Part shown: positions 51,664 through 62,233 of the stretch, piece after piece
Layout: each line of letters starts with the position of its first letter
Numbering within the stretch: position 1 is the stretch's first letter
Origin: an uncultured Lachnospiraceae bacterium
GTDB taxonomy: Bacteria > Bacillota > Clostridia > Lachnospirales > Lachnospiraceae
Direction: 5' to 3'
DNA length: 64,000 nucleotides
Assembly: GCA_902775895.1 (NCBI GenBank)
Contig: CACYNO010000003.1
Location: 62,001 to 126,000 of the forward strand
Translations under genes and position numbers: made by a program
The notes under the pieces: generated by a model
Database searches by the model: none
Told to the model about the DNA's origin: nothing
Seen by the model: the letters and a program-made list of their open reading frames with translations, nothing else

Positions 51664-53298
51664 TCATCCTAAATTCTGCTTCTCTACCAACCTGTCTCCG
51701 GAATACTTCTCCCGCAGCTTAGGCTTTTCGATCTTTCCCGTAGCGTTCCTGGGTACATCCGCAAATATTATCTTTCTCGGTCTCTTATACCTTGGGAGCT
51801 CCATGCAGAACTGATTGATATCGTCTTCACTGCACTGCGCATCCTTTTTTAACTGAATGATGGCGGTGGCAATTTCACCAAGTCGGGGATCAGGTGTACC
51901 GATCACAGCCACGTCATGGATCTTGGGATGTGATGAGAGAAATGCTTCGATCTGTACGGGATAGATATTTTCTCCGCCGGATATGACCACATCCTTCTTT
52001 CTGTCAACAAGCCAGATGTAACCGTCATCGTCCTGTCTTGCCATATCACCGGTAAGAAGCCAACCGTCTACGATGGTCTCTTTTGTTGCATGCGGGTTTT
52101 TATAATATTCCACCATTACACCGGGTCCTTTTACGCAGAGTTCACCCACTTCTCCCTGCTGTACGGTGGAGCCGTCCTCATTTATTATCTTTGCTTCCCA
52201 GTTGTACCCGGGAACTCCGATAGCTCCCACTTTGTCTATATTTTCCAGACCTAAATGTACGCATCCCGGTCCCGTTGATTCCGAAAGTCCGTAATTAGTA
52301 TCGTATTTGTGATCAGGGAAATACTGTCTCCAATGCTTGATAAGGCTTGGAGGTACAGGCTGGGCACCGATATGCATAAGGCGCCACCGGTCAAGCTTGT
52401 AGTCTTTTAACTTTACTTCTCCCGAATCAAGCGCGGCAAGGATGTCCTGAGCCCACGGAACCAGGAGCCAGACGATGGTGCACTCTTCGTCGGATACCGC
52501 CTGTAGTATGGATTTAGGTGTATTGCCTTTTAAGAGGACTGCTTTTCCTCCCGTATAGAGTGATCCGAACCAGTGCATTTTTGCACCGGTGTGATAAAGA
52601 GGAGGAATGCAGAGGAAAACGTCATCATGGGTTGTTTCGTGGTGCATTGCCTCCATCTCTGCAGATTGCGACAAAGCTCGGTGTTTGTGAAGTATCGCTT
52701 TCGGAAATCCGGTGGTACCTGAAGAAAAGTAGATAGCTGCAAGGTCATCATCAGATATGTTTATCTTTGGAGCGATACTTGAAAAATTAGCCACCCAGTG
52801 CTGGTAGTCTTCGGCAAAGGAAGGGCAGGAGTCGCCCACATAAAACAACAGACATTCCTTTGAAAGGGAACCTGCTATGGATTCGATCCTTCCTACAAAA
52901 GAGGGACCGAAGAACAACACATCTATGTCTGCGAGCCTTACACAGTAATCAATCTCCTCGGATGTATAACGGAAATTCAAAGGAACGGCGATCGCTCCGC
53001 ACTTTAAGATGCCAAAATAAATGGGAAGCCATTCAAGCCCGTTCATAAGGAGGATGCCCACCTTCTGGCCTTTTCTTATCCCGCGGTTCAGCAGGAGATT
53101 GGCACATCTGTTGGCTTTTTCATCAAACACGGACCATGTGATCTCGCGTCTGTACGGTGCATCCGAGGTAGGCTGGATAAGCTCGTATTCGTTCCATGTG
53201 ACACGCTGGGGTTCCGTGATCTCGGGATTTATCTCGACCAAAGCAGTTTCCTGACCGTATTTGGCGGCGTTTCTTTCCAAAAGTTCTGTGATAGGCAT
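51664..53298 (-). CDS. AMP-forming acyl-CoA ligase
   Basis: ANL-superfamily enzyme of 544 residues that activates a carboxylic acid through an acyl-AMP to a CoA thioester. The ATP loop is 'YFSSGTTGFPKAI', followed by 'NYGLSESTG', 'GWLLTGDMARQDDDGYIWLVDRKKD' read as pieces A5-A8, and the catalytic Lys in 'RNATGKIEK'. The start at 53298 has AAAGGAGCC upstream; a longer frame to 53370 adds a Cys-rich stretch without support. It resembles medium/long-chain or aryl acid ligases; the substrate is unknown. It stands alone on the minus strand. Confidence 0.9.
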   Translation of the reverse strand: MPITELLERNAAKYGQETALVEINPEITEPQRVTWNEYELIQPTSDAPYRREITWSVFDEKANRCANLLLNRGIRKGQKVGILLMNGLEWLPIYFGILKCGAIAVPLNFRYTSEEIDYCVRLADIDVLFFGPSFVGRIESIAGSLSKECLLFYVGDSCPSFAEDYQHWVANFSSIAPKINISDDDLAAIYFSSGTTGFPKAILHKHRALSQSAEMEAMHHETTHDDVFLCIPPLYHTGAKMHWFGSLYTGGKAVLLKGNTPKSILQAVSDEECTIVWLLVPWAQDILAALDSGEVKLKDYKLDRWRLMHIGAQPVPPSLIKHWRQYFPDHKYDTNYGLSESTGPGCVHLGLENIDKVGAIGVPGYNWEAKIINEDGSTVQQGEVGELCVKGPGVMVEYYKNPHATKETIVDGWLLTGDMARQDDDGYIWLVDRKKDVVISGGENIYPVQIEAFLSSHPKIHDVAVIGTPDPRLGEIATAIIQLKKDAQCSEDDINQFCMELPRYKRPRKIIFADVPRNATGKIEKPKLREKYSGDRLVEKQNLG

Positions 53299-53463
53299 AT
53301 CGACGGCTCCTTTATGTTTCAAAAATATAAACCCCATTATATGACATTCTGCGCACAAAGTGAAGTTCAAATGTGAAACTCCGACTGGTTACAGACCGGT
53401 TTACATGATAAAATTAAGCAAACGATCATGATCCTGACAAAGCAGGATATGAAAGGTTAAATA

Positions 53464-55266
53464 ATGAAAGAAAGAATCGTTTCACGAATAGAAAATCTCC
53501 GCAGACGCATGAAACAAGCGGGGGCGGATCTCTGTCTCATAACGGGAGAAGACTACCATCTGTCGGAATACCCGGGAAAATACTTCGGTACGAGAGAATT
53601 TTTCTCAGGTTTTACCGGATCAGCAGGAGTCCTTCTCATAAGCCGGGAAGAAGTTTGGTTTTTTACCGACGGAAGATATTTTACCCAGGCTGAGTATGAA
53701 CTTGAAGGTACAGGCATAAGCCTTATGAAAAGCGGTACCAAGGGGGTGCCGACGGTTAAGGAGCATATAGAAGTTCTAAGCAGGAGCAAAAAATATTTTG
53801 TCATTGCTTTTGACGGCAGGACAGTCAGTGCGCATACGGGCTGTAGTATCGCGGAGATACCCGACGTAAGGGTGATCCCTGACTTTGATCCGGTGGGGGA
53901 CATGTGGGGGGATCGTCCGGCATTTCCTTGCTCGGAGAGTTTTGTCCTGGATTTGAAATATGCCGGTGAGACTGCCGTAAGCAAACTGACCCGCATAAAA
54001 GAGAGTATGATGGAAGCAGGTGCGGAAATCCATGTGATCGCATCACTTGATGATACAGCATGGACCCTTAACATGAGAGGGCGTGATGTGGATTGCAACC
54101 CGGTATTCATGTCATATCTTCTGATAGAACCTGAAGAGGCAGTTCTGTTTATTCAGGAAAAAGCCCTTACTCAGGAAGTGAAAAATCATCTGAATGATGC
54201 CGGGGTAAGCGTCAGGGATTATAAAGACTTTTATCCGGTGTGCGAAGAGAAAAAGAAAGAGGGAAAGGTATTTCTTGCGGATAAAAGAAGAGTTAATTAC
54301 CGGACATTCAACATAATAAAAGACGGGGAAACGGTAATAAAAGAAAACCCTTCAGTTCTTTTTAAGGCGGTAAAAAACGAAACGGAGATCAGGAATCTCA
54401 CAGATATCCACCGTGAGGACGGAGCCTGTGTCACCCGTCTGATGATGTGGGTAAAGGAGTATGCGAATAGTGAGATTACGGAAATGGATGCTGCATCATT
54501 TGTAGATGCTCAGAGGAAAAAGATCAGTGACTTTTATGATCTGAGTTTCCCCACCATAAGTGCATACGGAGCCAATGCGGCTATGATGCACTACAGTGCC
54601 ACTCCGGAAAACAATGCGCTTATAAAAGACAAGGGGATGCTTCTTGTGGATTCGGGAGGACAGTACTTGCGGGGGACTACGGATGTGACCAGGACCTTTG
54701 CCGTGGGAGAAGTGACAGATGAGATGAAGAAGGCATTTACCCTTACCCTCAAAGGGATGTTATCTCTTTCGGATACCGTTTTCCTTGAGGGCTGCAGCGG
54801 ATACAGCCTGGATATACTGGCCCGGGGAGCCCTCTGGAAAGAGGGGATAGATTACCGCTGCGGTACGGGACATGGCGTGGGATTTATGTTAAATGTCCAC
54901 GAAGGACCTAACGCATTTCGCTGGAAATACGTGCCGGGAGTAAGTGAGATCGCACAGCTTCAGCCCGGGATGATTACCACGGACGAGCCGGGAGTATATG
55001 AAGAGGGGAAGTACGGTATAAGGTTAGAAAATGAACTCCTTTGCGAAAAAGCATTTGAAAATGAGTATGGTACTTTTTTAAGATTCCGTACACTGACATT
55101 AGCTCCCGTAGACCTTGACCTGGTGGATACCTGGTATATGAATGAGGATGATCTGGAGCGTTTAAATAACTACCACAAAACGGTAAGGGAAGAACTTATG
55201 CCTCTCATGTCAGATGACAGGGAAAGAAAACTGCTGGAAAGATATACACGTGAGATCGGACACTGA
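53464..55266 (+). CDS. Xaa-Pro aminopeptidase (M24B)
   Basis: Cytosolic metallopeptidase of 600 residues that removes an N-terminal residue before proline. Two creatinase-like N-terminal domains (about 1-310) precede the pita-bread catalytic domain. The metal ligands are visible: Asp in 'LLVDSGGQYLRGTTDVTRTF' (two Asp), His in 'GTGHGVGFMLNVHEGPN', Glu in 'TDEPGVYEEGKYGIRLENE'. A C-terminal extension of about 60 residues matches the long eukaryote-like APP1 form found in many Firmicutes. Length and motifs are complete. Confidence 0.95.
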   Translation: MKERIVSRIENLRRRMKQAGADLCLITGEDYHLSEYPGKYFGTREFFSGFTGSAGVLLISREEVWFFTDGRYFTQAEYELEGTGISLMKSGTKGVPTVKEHIEVLSRSKKYFVIAFDGRTVSAHTGCSIAEIPDVRVIPDFDPVGDMWGDRPAFPCSESFVLDLKYAGETAVSKLTRIKESMMEAGAEIHVIASLDDTAWTLNMRGRDVDCNPVFMSYLLIEPEEAVLFIQEKALTQEVKNHLNDAGVSVRDYKDFYPVCEEKKKEGKVFLADKRRVNYRTFNIIKDGETVIKENPSVLFKAVKNETEIRNLTDIHREDGACVTRLMMWVKEYANSEITEMDAASFVDAQRKKISDFYDLSFPTISAYGANAAMMHYSATPENNALIKDKGMLLVDSGGQYLRGTTDVTRTFAVGEVTDEMKKAFTLTLKGMLSLSDTVFLEGCSGYSLDILARGALWKEGIDYRCGTGHGVGFMLNVHEGPNAFRWKYVPGVSEIAQLQPGMITTDEPGVYEEGKYGIRLENELLCEKAFENEYGTFLRFRTLTLAPVDLDLVDTWYMNEDDLERLNNYHKTVREELMPLMSDDRERKLLERYTREIGH

Positions 55267-55341
55267 TATGGCCCGAAGGAGACATGTATCAGAAATGACC
55301 ATAAGAACAGGATTAAAAATGCAATACGATAAGGACTTCAC

Positions 55342-57045
55342 ATGAAAGATTCAGATTTAAAGAATATATTAGACAGGATAGATCACAGGGGATACCCTGC
55401 ATATAAAGACACCAAAGGAAAATATGATTTTGGGAAATATGTTCTCAGTATAGATCACGTTCAGGGTGATCCTTTTGCATCACCGTCAAAAGTTTCAGTG
55501 CATATCAAAGGTGACACCGCAGGTTTTGACAGGCACTTATATGATGAAAAGCACAGGCGAATTGCCCTGCAGGATCTGTTGCTCAGGAGGTTTTACAAAG
55601 TGATAGGGGACTTTAACTTCAAGGCAAAGGGATCAGGAAAAAGCGGACTTTTAAGCGTCAGCCAGCCGGCTCAGGAGATACTGGAACGTTCGGCTGTACG
55701 GGTTGATGAGAAAGAGGGGAGCGTTACCGTGCGGTTCAGAGTCGGCTTTCCCGCAAGGGGAAGGACCATTGTCTCAGGAGAGCTGGTAAAGATATTGTTT
55801 GATTTCCTGCCCGGTTGTGTGGAAAAGGCCTTATATGCCAGGTCCTACAGGGAAAGTGAACTTTCGGAAGCTGCTGATCTGGCAGATGATCAGATATTTA
55901 TACGGAATGAACTGAAAAGACATGGTCTGAAAGCATTTATCGCAGACGGTTCCGTTCTTCCCAGGGAGAGCGGAATCTCAAGCAGACCCATGAAAGGGGC
56001 AACAGCTTTCAAGAGCCCGGAGTCTCTCGCCGTTACCTTTGAACTTCCCCACAAAGGAAGCCTTCGCGGTATGGGAATACCCGAGGGGGTTACCCTTATC
56101 GTGGGCGGAGGGTATCACGGCAAGTCAACTCTCCTGAAGGCTCTTGAACTGGGTGTTTATGACCACATAAAAGGAGACGGCAGGGAATATGTGATAACGG
56201 ACCCGACAGCGGTAAAGCTGCGCGCCGAGGATGGCAGGAGCGTACAAAACACAGACATTTCTATGTTCATCAGGAACCTTCCAAACGGCAGAGATACGAA
56301 GCATTTTTCCACGGAGGATGCCAGCGGTTCCACATCCCAGGCTGCTTGTACCGTTGAGGCTATGGAGGCAGGATCAAAGCTGTTTCTAATAGACGAGGAT
56401 ACATCAGCTACCAACTTTATGATACGAGACGAGCTTATGCAGAGAGTTGTCCATAGGGACGAGGAGCCAATCATCCCCTTTATCGGAAGAGTAAGGGAAC
56501 TCTATGAAAAAAGGGGTATCTCTACCATACTTGTGGCAGGAAGCTCCGGATCGTATTTTTACGAGGCGGATGTGGTAATACAGATGAAGCAGTACGAGCC
56601 TTTTGATATCACGGAGGATGCAAGAAAAAAAGCATTGGATGCGGGAGAACGTACCCATGGTGAGGAGGTGTTTGACGAAGAACCTGAACCAAGAATCGTG
56701 AAAGTAAGTTCCGCCTTTTTGTGTGATGACCGGATAAAGACAAAGACTTTCGGGACTGACGGATTCTCCGTAAACAAGGAAAATGTCGAACTGCGCTTTG
56801 TGGAGCAGCTAACCGACCAGGAGCAGACTAATGCACTGTGTTCTATACTTGTATACATGATGAAAAATGTCTTTGACGGGCGGAAAAGTCTTACGGAATG
56901 TGTGGAAGAGACTTATGACCGCCTGGAAAAAGAGTCCTTTGCAGCGGTAAAAGCTGCCGGTGATGACGGTCTTGCCATGCCCAGAAAACAGGAGATATAT
57001 GCAACGGCAAACAGGTGCAGAAAGATGATCTGTGTAACAAGCTGA
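55342..57045 (+). CDS. Predicted ABC-class ATPase (PF09818-type)
   Basis: A 567-residue cytosolic ATPase. The Walker A motif 'VGGGYHGKSTLLKAL' is near residue 255, 'FLIDEDTSATNFMIRDELMQ' is the Walker B region with the catalytic Asp-Glu pair, and 'ASGSTSQAA' takes the place of the ABC signature. This matches the family of 'predicted ABC-class ATPases' (PF09818) that have no transporter partner. The N-terminal 240 residues are specific to the family. Function is unknown; nucleic-acid or RNA-processing roles have been suggested by fold only. Confidence 0.85.
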   Translation: MKDSDLKNILDRIDHRGYPAYKDTKGKYDFGKYVLSIDHVQGDPFASPSKVSVHIKGDTAGFDRHLYDEKHRRIALQDLLLRRFYKVIGDFNFKAKGSGKSGLLSVSQPAQEILERSAVRVDEKEGSVTVRFRVGFPARGRTIVSGELVKILFDFLPGCVEKALYARSYRESELSEAADLADDQIFIRNELKRHGLKAFIADGSVLPRESGISSRPMKGATAFKSPESLAVTFELPHKGSLRGMGIPEGVTLIVGGGYHGKSTLLKALELGVYDHIKGDGREYVITDPTAVKLRAEDGRSVQNTDISMFIRNLPNGRDTKHFSTEDASGSTSQAACTVEAMEAGSKLFLIDEDTSATNFMIRDELMQRVVHRDEEPIIPFIGRVRELYEKRGISTILVAGSSGSYFYEADVVIQMKQYEPFDITEDARKKALDAGERTHGEEVFDEEPEPRIVKVSSAFLCDDRIKTKTFGTDGFSVNKENVELRFVEQLTDQEQTNALCSILVYMMKNVFDGRKSLTECVEETYDRLEKESFAAVKAAGDDGLAMPRKQEIYATANRCRKMICVTS

Positions 57046-57156
57046 TATTGCCAAAATTTTTACAAAAATACCCCTTAAGGGAATCAGTAAAACAGCTTTT
57101 TGTGTTAAAATATAAAGGTAAGTAAAAAACATCTGGCTTAAACAAAGGAGGCTGTT

Positions 57157-57837
57157 ATGAGATACGAGATAAAAGGTGAAACACTGCCTGTAGTGATCAT
57201 GAACCTTGAGGGTGGCGAGAGTATAGTCACTGAAGGCGGTGGAATGTCCTGGATGACTCCTAACATGAAGATGGAGACGGTAGGCGGAGGTGTTGGAAAG
57301 ATTTTCGGAAGAGCTTTTTCCGGAGATAAACTTTTCCAAAATATATATACCGCAGAGGGCGGTCCGGGGATGATAGCCTGTGCCGCATGCTTTCCCGGTT
57401 CCATAAAAGTGTTTGAGATAAGCCCCGAGACCCCGATCATTTTGCAAAAGTCGGCTTTTCTTTGTTCCGAGTCCACGGTGGACTTTTCCGTATTTTTCCA
57501 AAAGAAGTTCGGTGCCGGACTGTTCGGAGGAGAAGGTTTCATAATGCAGAAGATCAGCGGGAACGGTCTCTGTTTTGCGGAGTTTAACGGTCATGTCTTA
57601 GAGTATGAGCTTGCAGCAGGACAGCAGATGATCATAGAGACCGGAAATCTGGCTGCCATGGAAGCAACCTGTGATATGGATATCGTTACGGTTAAGGGAA
57701 TTAAAAACAAATTACTCGGTGGTGAAGGATTCTTTAATACCATGATCACCGGTCCCGGAAAGGTCTGGGTACAGAGCATGTCTCCCCAGGAAATGGCAAA
57801 CGCTCTGGCAAGATTCCTTCCCTCGAGATCAGAATAA
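57157..57837 (+). CDS. AIM24/TIGR00266-family protein
   Basis: A 226-residue beta-rich protein of the AIM24-like family: 'VVIMNLEGGESIVTEGGGMSWM', 'GRAFSGDKLFQNIYTAEGGPG' and the C-terminal 'VWVQSMSPQEMANALARFLPS' are typical (each read as part of the pattern). No membrane segment or enzyme motif is seen. The family is widespread and uncharacterised in bacteria. AAAGGAGG precedes the ATG. The ABC exporter genes follow 21 nt later. Confidence 0.85.
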   Translation: MRYEIKGETLPVVIMNLEGGESIVTEGGGMSWMTPNMKMETVGGGVGKIFGRAFSGDKLFQNIYTAEGGPGMIACAACFPGSIKVFEISPETPIILQKSAFLCSESTVDFSVFFQKKFGAGLFGGEGFIMQKISGNGLCFAEFNGHVLEYELAAGQQMIIETGNLAAMEATCDMDIVTVKGIKNKLLGGEGFFNTMITGPGKVWVQSMSPQEMANALARFLPSRSE

Positions 57838-57858
57838 TACAACAGATTGGATGAACCT

Positions 57859-58560
57859 ATGTCTTTTATCGAAGTAAAAGGACTTAATAAACAGTACCGT
57901 ATGGGCGAGGTGGAGATTGACGCCCTTAAAGATGTCTCCTTCAGTATAGAGAAAGGAGAACTTGTTTGTGTGCTCGGACCTTCCGGTTCGGGAAAGACCA
58001 CATGCCTGAACATCGTGGGAGGTATGGATTCAGCGACCAGCGGTCAGGTTATCGTGGACGGGAAAGAGATAACGGGCCTTCACAGAAGAGAACTGACAAA
58101 ATACCGGCGTAATGACATAGGTTTCGTTTTTCAGTTCTATAATCTCATCCAGAACCTTACCGCTCTGGAAAACGTGGAGATCGCGGTACAGCTCTGCAAA
58201 GACCATCTTGATCCGGAGGAGATCATGGAAAAAGTTGGTCTGAAGGACCGTATGGACAATTTCCCCTCCCAGCTTTCCGGAGGTGAGCAGCAGAGAGTAT
58301 CCATAGCCAGGGCTATCGCAAAAAAGCCCAAGCTTTTGCTTTGCGATGAACCCACAGGCGCTCTTGATTACAAGACCGGAAAGCAGATCCTTAAGCTTCT
58401 GGAGGATACATGCCGCAAAGAAAAAATGACACTTATTATAATAACCCACAATACTGCAATTGCTCCCATGGCCGATAAAGTTATCCACTTTAAGAGCGGT
58501 GAGGTGGAGCATGTGCAAAAGATAGACAAACCAAAGCCGATAGCATGCATAGAATGGTGA
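57859..58560 (+). CDS. ABC transporter ATP-binding protein (MacB/LolD type)
   Basis: ATPase subunit of 233 residues. Walker A '[12 protein letters not shown]', Q-loop '[19 protein letters not shown]', signature '[15 protein letters not shown]', Walker B '[12 protein letters not shown]' and the His switch 'ITHNTAIA' are complete. The spacing fits the lipoprotein/peptide exporter class that pairs with FtsX-like permeases; the giant permease gene starts 7 nt downstream. A start at 57859 is preferred; a TTG four codons earlier is possible. Confidence 0.93.
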   Translation: MSFIEVKGLNKQYRMGEVEIDALKDVSFSIEKGELVCVLGPSGSGKTTCLNIVGGMDSATSGQVIVDGKEITGLHRRELTKYRRNDIGFVFQFYNLIQNLTALENVEIAVQLCKDHLDPEEIMEKVGLKDRMDNFPSQLSGGEQQRVSIARAIAKKPKLLLCDEPTGALDYKTGKQILKLLEDTCRKEKMTLIIITHNTAIAPMADKVIHFKSGEVEHVQKIDKPKPIACIEW

Positions 58561-58567
58561 TCCTGTT

Positions 58568-61500
58568 TTGAAAGACCGTTTATTTACCAACAGCGTACGA
58601 AATATAAAAAAAGCTTTCCCCAGATTTTTATCCCTGCTTATCATGGGAGCTCTGGGGGTTTTTGCGTTTGCGGGACTCATGGCAGTCGCGCCGGATATGA
58701 TAAACAGTCTGGACAGGTACCTTGACGATAAGAATGTCTATGACATAAAGATAATATCGGATATGGGTCTGGATCCGGACGATGTGTCGGCTATAGAACT
58801 CCTTCCCGCCATAGAAAAAGCGGAGGGTGTGAAATATCGTGATGCCGAGGTAAAGCTGGGCGAGGAAGAGGCTTTGGTAAATATAAGCTCTCTGCCGGAT
58901 GGTCTGAACGAGATAGATCTGACTTCCGGCCGGCTGCCCGAAGCAAAAAACGAGATCGCAGTTGAAGAGGCACTTCTTGAGGTAAATGATCTTGAACCGG
59001 GTGACAGTATCTACATAGATGATGAAGAAGGTTTTTACGAAAAAGAGGTGTTCATTACCGGGGTTGTTAAAAGTCCGCTTTTTTATAATTCAGTAGAGGT
59101 AGATAACGACAGAGGTATAACAAATATCGGCGCCGGTACTCTTAAGTTTTATGCGTATGCACCGGAGAGCAATTTTAAAGCTGATTATCTGTCGATCATC
59201 TATGCTACTGTTGTGGGGGCAAAGGAACAGACTACAGGATCGGAAAAGTATCTTGAGCTGATCGATGATGCAGACAGTCAGCTTGAAGAGATAAGGACGG
59301 CATGCCAGGATTCCAGATATAAGACCATAATGGGGACGGCTGAGGATAAGATCAATGAAGAGTCAAAGGATGCAAAAGCACAACTGGAGGATGCGGCAAG
59401 ACAGCTTGCAGATGCAAAGAGCACCCTGGAGGATGCACTAAGCCAGATAGAAGAAAAAGAAGGTCTGCTAAAAGACGCAGAGGCTCTTTTGGCCGACGGA
59501 CTAAGGACTCTTAAAGAAAAACAGGCTGAGCTTGAGAGCGGCAGAGCAAAGCTTTTGTCAGGTAAGAAGCTTCTTGATGAAAAGCAAAAAGAGGCTGACA
59601 GAGGAAGAGAACTGATCGCCGAAGGTGAGAAGAAACTTGAAAGCGGTGCGGCACAGCTGGCTAAAGCAAAAGAAGAGGCTGCAGCCGGTAAAAAAGAGAT
59701 AGACAGCGGGCAGGCAAAGATAGATGAAGGAGAAAAGCAGCTAAAAGAAGGCTGGGATAAATTAGAAGAGGGAAAGGCCCAACTCGATAAAGGTAAAGAG
59801 GCTCTTTCCTATGTCAAAAATGAATATAACAGACTTGTGAATTCGGAGCATCTGACCGAGGATATCATTAATTCCGAGATGGACAGATTAAAGACAGATA
59901 TCGATGCTCTCAGAGGAATATTTGAAAAGCTTGCAGCACAGTACAGGGCGGGCACGATCACCATCGAAAGTGCAAAAGCCGTGATAATTGAAGCTTTAGA
60001 GAATTACACGAGAGAGCCTACTGTTTTGGAGCGTATCGTATTTTACAAAGTGGCGGAAACTTACCTTGAGCCTGTTGTTAAAGAGGGGGAGGATACCTAT
60101 AACAACAGCCTTAAGGAATATGAAGCGGCCGAGGCTCAGTTAAACGATGCGAAGAAAAAACTGGAAGACGGAAAAAAGCAATATGAAGACGGTTTAAAGA
60201 AAATAGCTGACGGTGAAAAGCAGCTTGACGCAGGAAGAAAGGAACTTAAAGCAAAGAAAAAAGAATTAGACGCAGGACTTGCAAAGTTGAGGGCAGCGAA
60301 TGCCGAATACGAGACGGGGATGAAAACCCTCAAAGAAGGGGAAAAACTCCTGAGTGATGGTTATAAGGAATACAGAGACAAACTCTCCGAATTTGAGCAG
60401 GGTAAGGAAATGCTGGAAGCAGGCAAAGCTCAGTATGAGGAAGGGTATGCCGAGTATAGTTCCGGTCTTGCGGAATATGAAGCAGGGCGGGCGAATTTTG
60501 ATGAAGAGATCCGAAAGGCAAGAGAGGGTATATCTGAACTTGGCACCCCCACATGGTATATCTATGACAGGACCGGATACCAGACTTATGCGGAATTCTT
60601 TGATGATGCCGACAGTATGAGAAACCTCTCCAGGGTGTTTCCGATAGTGTTCTTTTTAGTGGCGATACTTGTAAGCCTTTTATCCATGAGCCGAATGGTG
60701 GAAATGGACAGGCTTGAGATAGGAACGCTTAAGTCCGTGGGATATTCAAGAGAAAAAGTCATTACCAAATATGCCTTTTTCTCTATCCTTGCTACTGTTA
60801 TAGGAAGCGTTATAGGTGCCGTATCGGGGCTGATAGTCCTGCCGACTCTCATATTTAATATTTACGGTATGCTTTTCGATATTCCTAAGTTTTATGTGGG
60901 TCCCAACTGGGGGACAACGCTTATTGCCGTTTTTGCTGTGCTCTTCTTTGTGGTAGGAGCAGGGATGCTCAAAGCCGTGCAGGTCATGAGGGAAAAACCG
61001 GCAGATCTGCTGCGTACCAAAGCTCCCAAACCCGGTAAAAGGATATTCCTGGAAAGACTGGGAGGCTTTTGGCACAAGCTGCGTTTTTCCGACAAGATAA
61101 CCGTGAGAAACCTTTTCAGGTATAAGAAGAGGTTATTTGTTACCGTATTTGGTATAACCGGATGTACGGCTCTTATACTATGCGGATTCGGCTTAAAGGA
61201 TGCGATTGTTGATATACCGACAGCCCAGTTTGACGAGGTGTTTAAGTTTGATGCAATGGCTTATCTGACGGGTCTTAATGACGATAGCAAGGATTCGGAA
61301 AAGATAAAGAGCGTAATGGATGATGATGAGATAACGGGATATACACCATCCATGAGGATAAAAAGTGAATGTGACGGTTTAGAGACAAATATAGTGGTGG
61401 TGGAAAATGAAGACGACATAGAAAATATATTTGATCTCATTGACGAAAAGACCGGAAAACCGCTCAAGCCGGAAAAAGGGAAAGTTATCATCAACAACAA

Positions 61501-62206
61501 GCTCTCAAAACTTACCGGTCTTTCCACAGGTGATGAGATAAGCGTTACGGACCTGAATCATGTGGAACATAAGTACAAAATTTCCGGAGTTGCTAAAAAT
61601 TATTTTGAGCATTATGTGATAACAGATAAGGATACATTGGAGCAATTTACAGACTATGTTCCCAATATCATTTATTTTAACACCCGTGAACTGACTCCGG
61701 AACAGCAAAAGGATCTGGCAAGCCGTATGCTGGAAGATCCCGAGGTCTTGAATATCACATATAAAGAAAAACTGATAACCAATGCGGATAACATGTTGAA
61801 ATCTTTAAATAAAGTAGTGGTGATCCTTATCGTTATGGCTGCTATACTCTCATTTGTGGTCCTTTACAATCTTTCAAATATCAATATTAATGAGCGTCAC
61901 AGAGAGATAGCCACCTTGAAAGTACTGGGCTTTTACGATAAAGAAGTTGATGCATACATAAACCGCGAGAACATCATAGTTACGATCATAGGTATCATAC
62001 TGGGGCTGGTGCTTGGTATTTTCCTGACTCGCATTGTGGTAGGTACCGTAGAGATAGAAAAAGCCAGCTTTATGAACCAAATAAAGCCACTGAGTTACGT
62101 GTTTGCGGCAGGAATATCTTTCCTGTTTACACTTATAGTAAACAACCTTACGCATATAAATCTCAGAAAGATAGATATGATCGACAGCTTGAAAAGTGTA
62201 GAATAA
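58568..62206 (+). CDS. FtsX/MacB-like ABC permease with very long extracellular coiled coil
   Basis: A 1,212-residue permease. A first membrane helix (about residues 18-40) is followed by a MacB-type periplasmic domain ('VSAIELLPAIEKAEGVKY' onward), then about 400 residues (250-655) of Leu/Lys/Glu heptads with many 'DGxxxL' and 'GKxxL' units, broken once near 'EDIINSEMDRLKTDIDALRG'. Two FtsX-like membrane blocks follow: about 680-820 ('VGYSREKVITKYAFFS') and 1075-1200 ('LGFYDKEVDAYINRENIIV'). This plan occurs in Firmicutes exporters of unknown substrate. It starts with TTG and is coupled to the ATPase gene. Confidence 0.9.
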   Translation: MKDRLFTNSVRNIKKAFPRFLSLLIMGALGVFAFAGLMAVAPDMINSLDRYLDDKNVYDIKIISDMGLDPDDVSAIELLPAIEKAEGVKYRDAEVKLGEEEALVNISSLPDGLNEIDLTSGRLPEAKNEIAVEEALLEVNDLEPGDSIYIDDEEGFYEKEVFITGVVKSPLFYNSVEVDNDRGITNIGAGTLKFYAYAPESNFKADYLSIIYATVVGAKEQTTGSEKYLELIDDADSQLEEIRTACQDSRYKTIMGTAEDKINEESKDAKAQLEDAARQLADAKSTLEDALSQIEEKEGLLKDAEALLADGLRTLKEKQAELESGRAKLLSGKKLLDEKQKEADRGRELIAEGEKKLESGAAQLAKAKEEAAAGKKEIDSGQAKIDEGEKQLKEGWDKLEEGKAQLDKGKEALSYVKNEYNRLVNSEHLTEDIINSEMDRLKTDIDALRGIFEKLAAQYRAGTITIESAKAVIIEALENYTREPTVLERIVFYKVAETYLEPVVKEGEDTYNNSLKEYEAAEAQLNDAKKKLEDGKKQYEDGLKKIADGEKQLDAGRKELKAKKKELDAGLAKLRAANAEYETGMKTLKEGEKLLSDGYKEYRDKLSEFEQGKEMLEAGKAQYEEGYAEYSSGLAEYEAGRANFDEEIRKAREGISELGTPTWYIYDRTGYQTYAEFFDDADSMRNLSRVFPIVFFLVAILVSLLSMSRMVEMDRLEIGTLKSVGYSREKVITKYAFFSILATVIGSVIGAVSGLIVLPTLIFNIYGMLFDIPKFYVGPNWGTTLIAVFAVLFFVVGAGMLKAVQVMREKPADLLRTKAPKPGKRIFLERLGGFWHKLRFSDKITVRNLFRYKKRLFVTVFGITGCTALILCGFGLKDAIVDIPTAQFDEVFKFDAMAYLTGLNDDSKDSEKIKSVMDDDEITGYTPSMRIKSECDGLETNIVVVENEDDIENIFDLIDEKTGKPLKPEKGKVIINNKLSKLTGLSTGDEISVTDLNHVEHKYKISGVAKNYFEHYVITDKDTLEQFTDYVPNIIYFNTRELTPEQQKDLASRMLEDPEVLNITYKEKLITNADNMLKSLNKVVVILIVMAAILSFVVLYNLSNININERHREIATLKVLGFYDKEVDAYINRENIIVTIIGIILGLVLGIFLTRIVVGTVEIEKASFMNQIKPLSYVFAAGISFLFTLIVNNLTHINLRKIDMIDSLKSVE

Positions 62207-62233
62207 AACAAAGGAAAAAGAGAGAAGACAGAT

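Noticed and set aside
55268..55345. 25-codon open frame between the aminopeptidase and ABC-ATPase genes
   Set aside because: It starts right after the aminopeptidase stop and overlaps the next ATG, but there is no good ribosome binding site and the peptide has no features.
57859..62206. Exporter for the RiPP at 26484
   Set aside because: It is 31 kb away with unrelated neighbours and belongs to the MacB/FtsX class; nothing in the sequence links it to the peptide.
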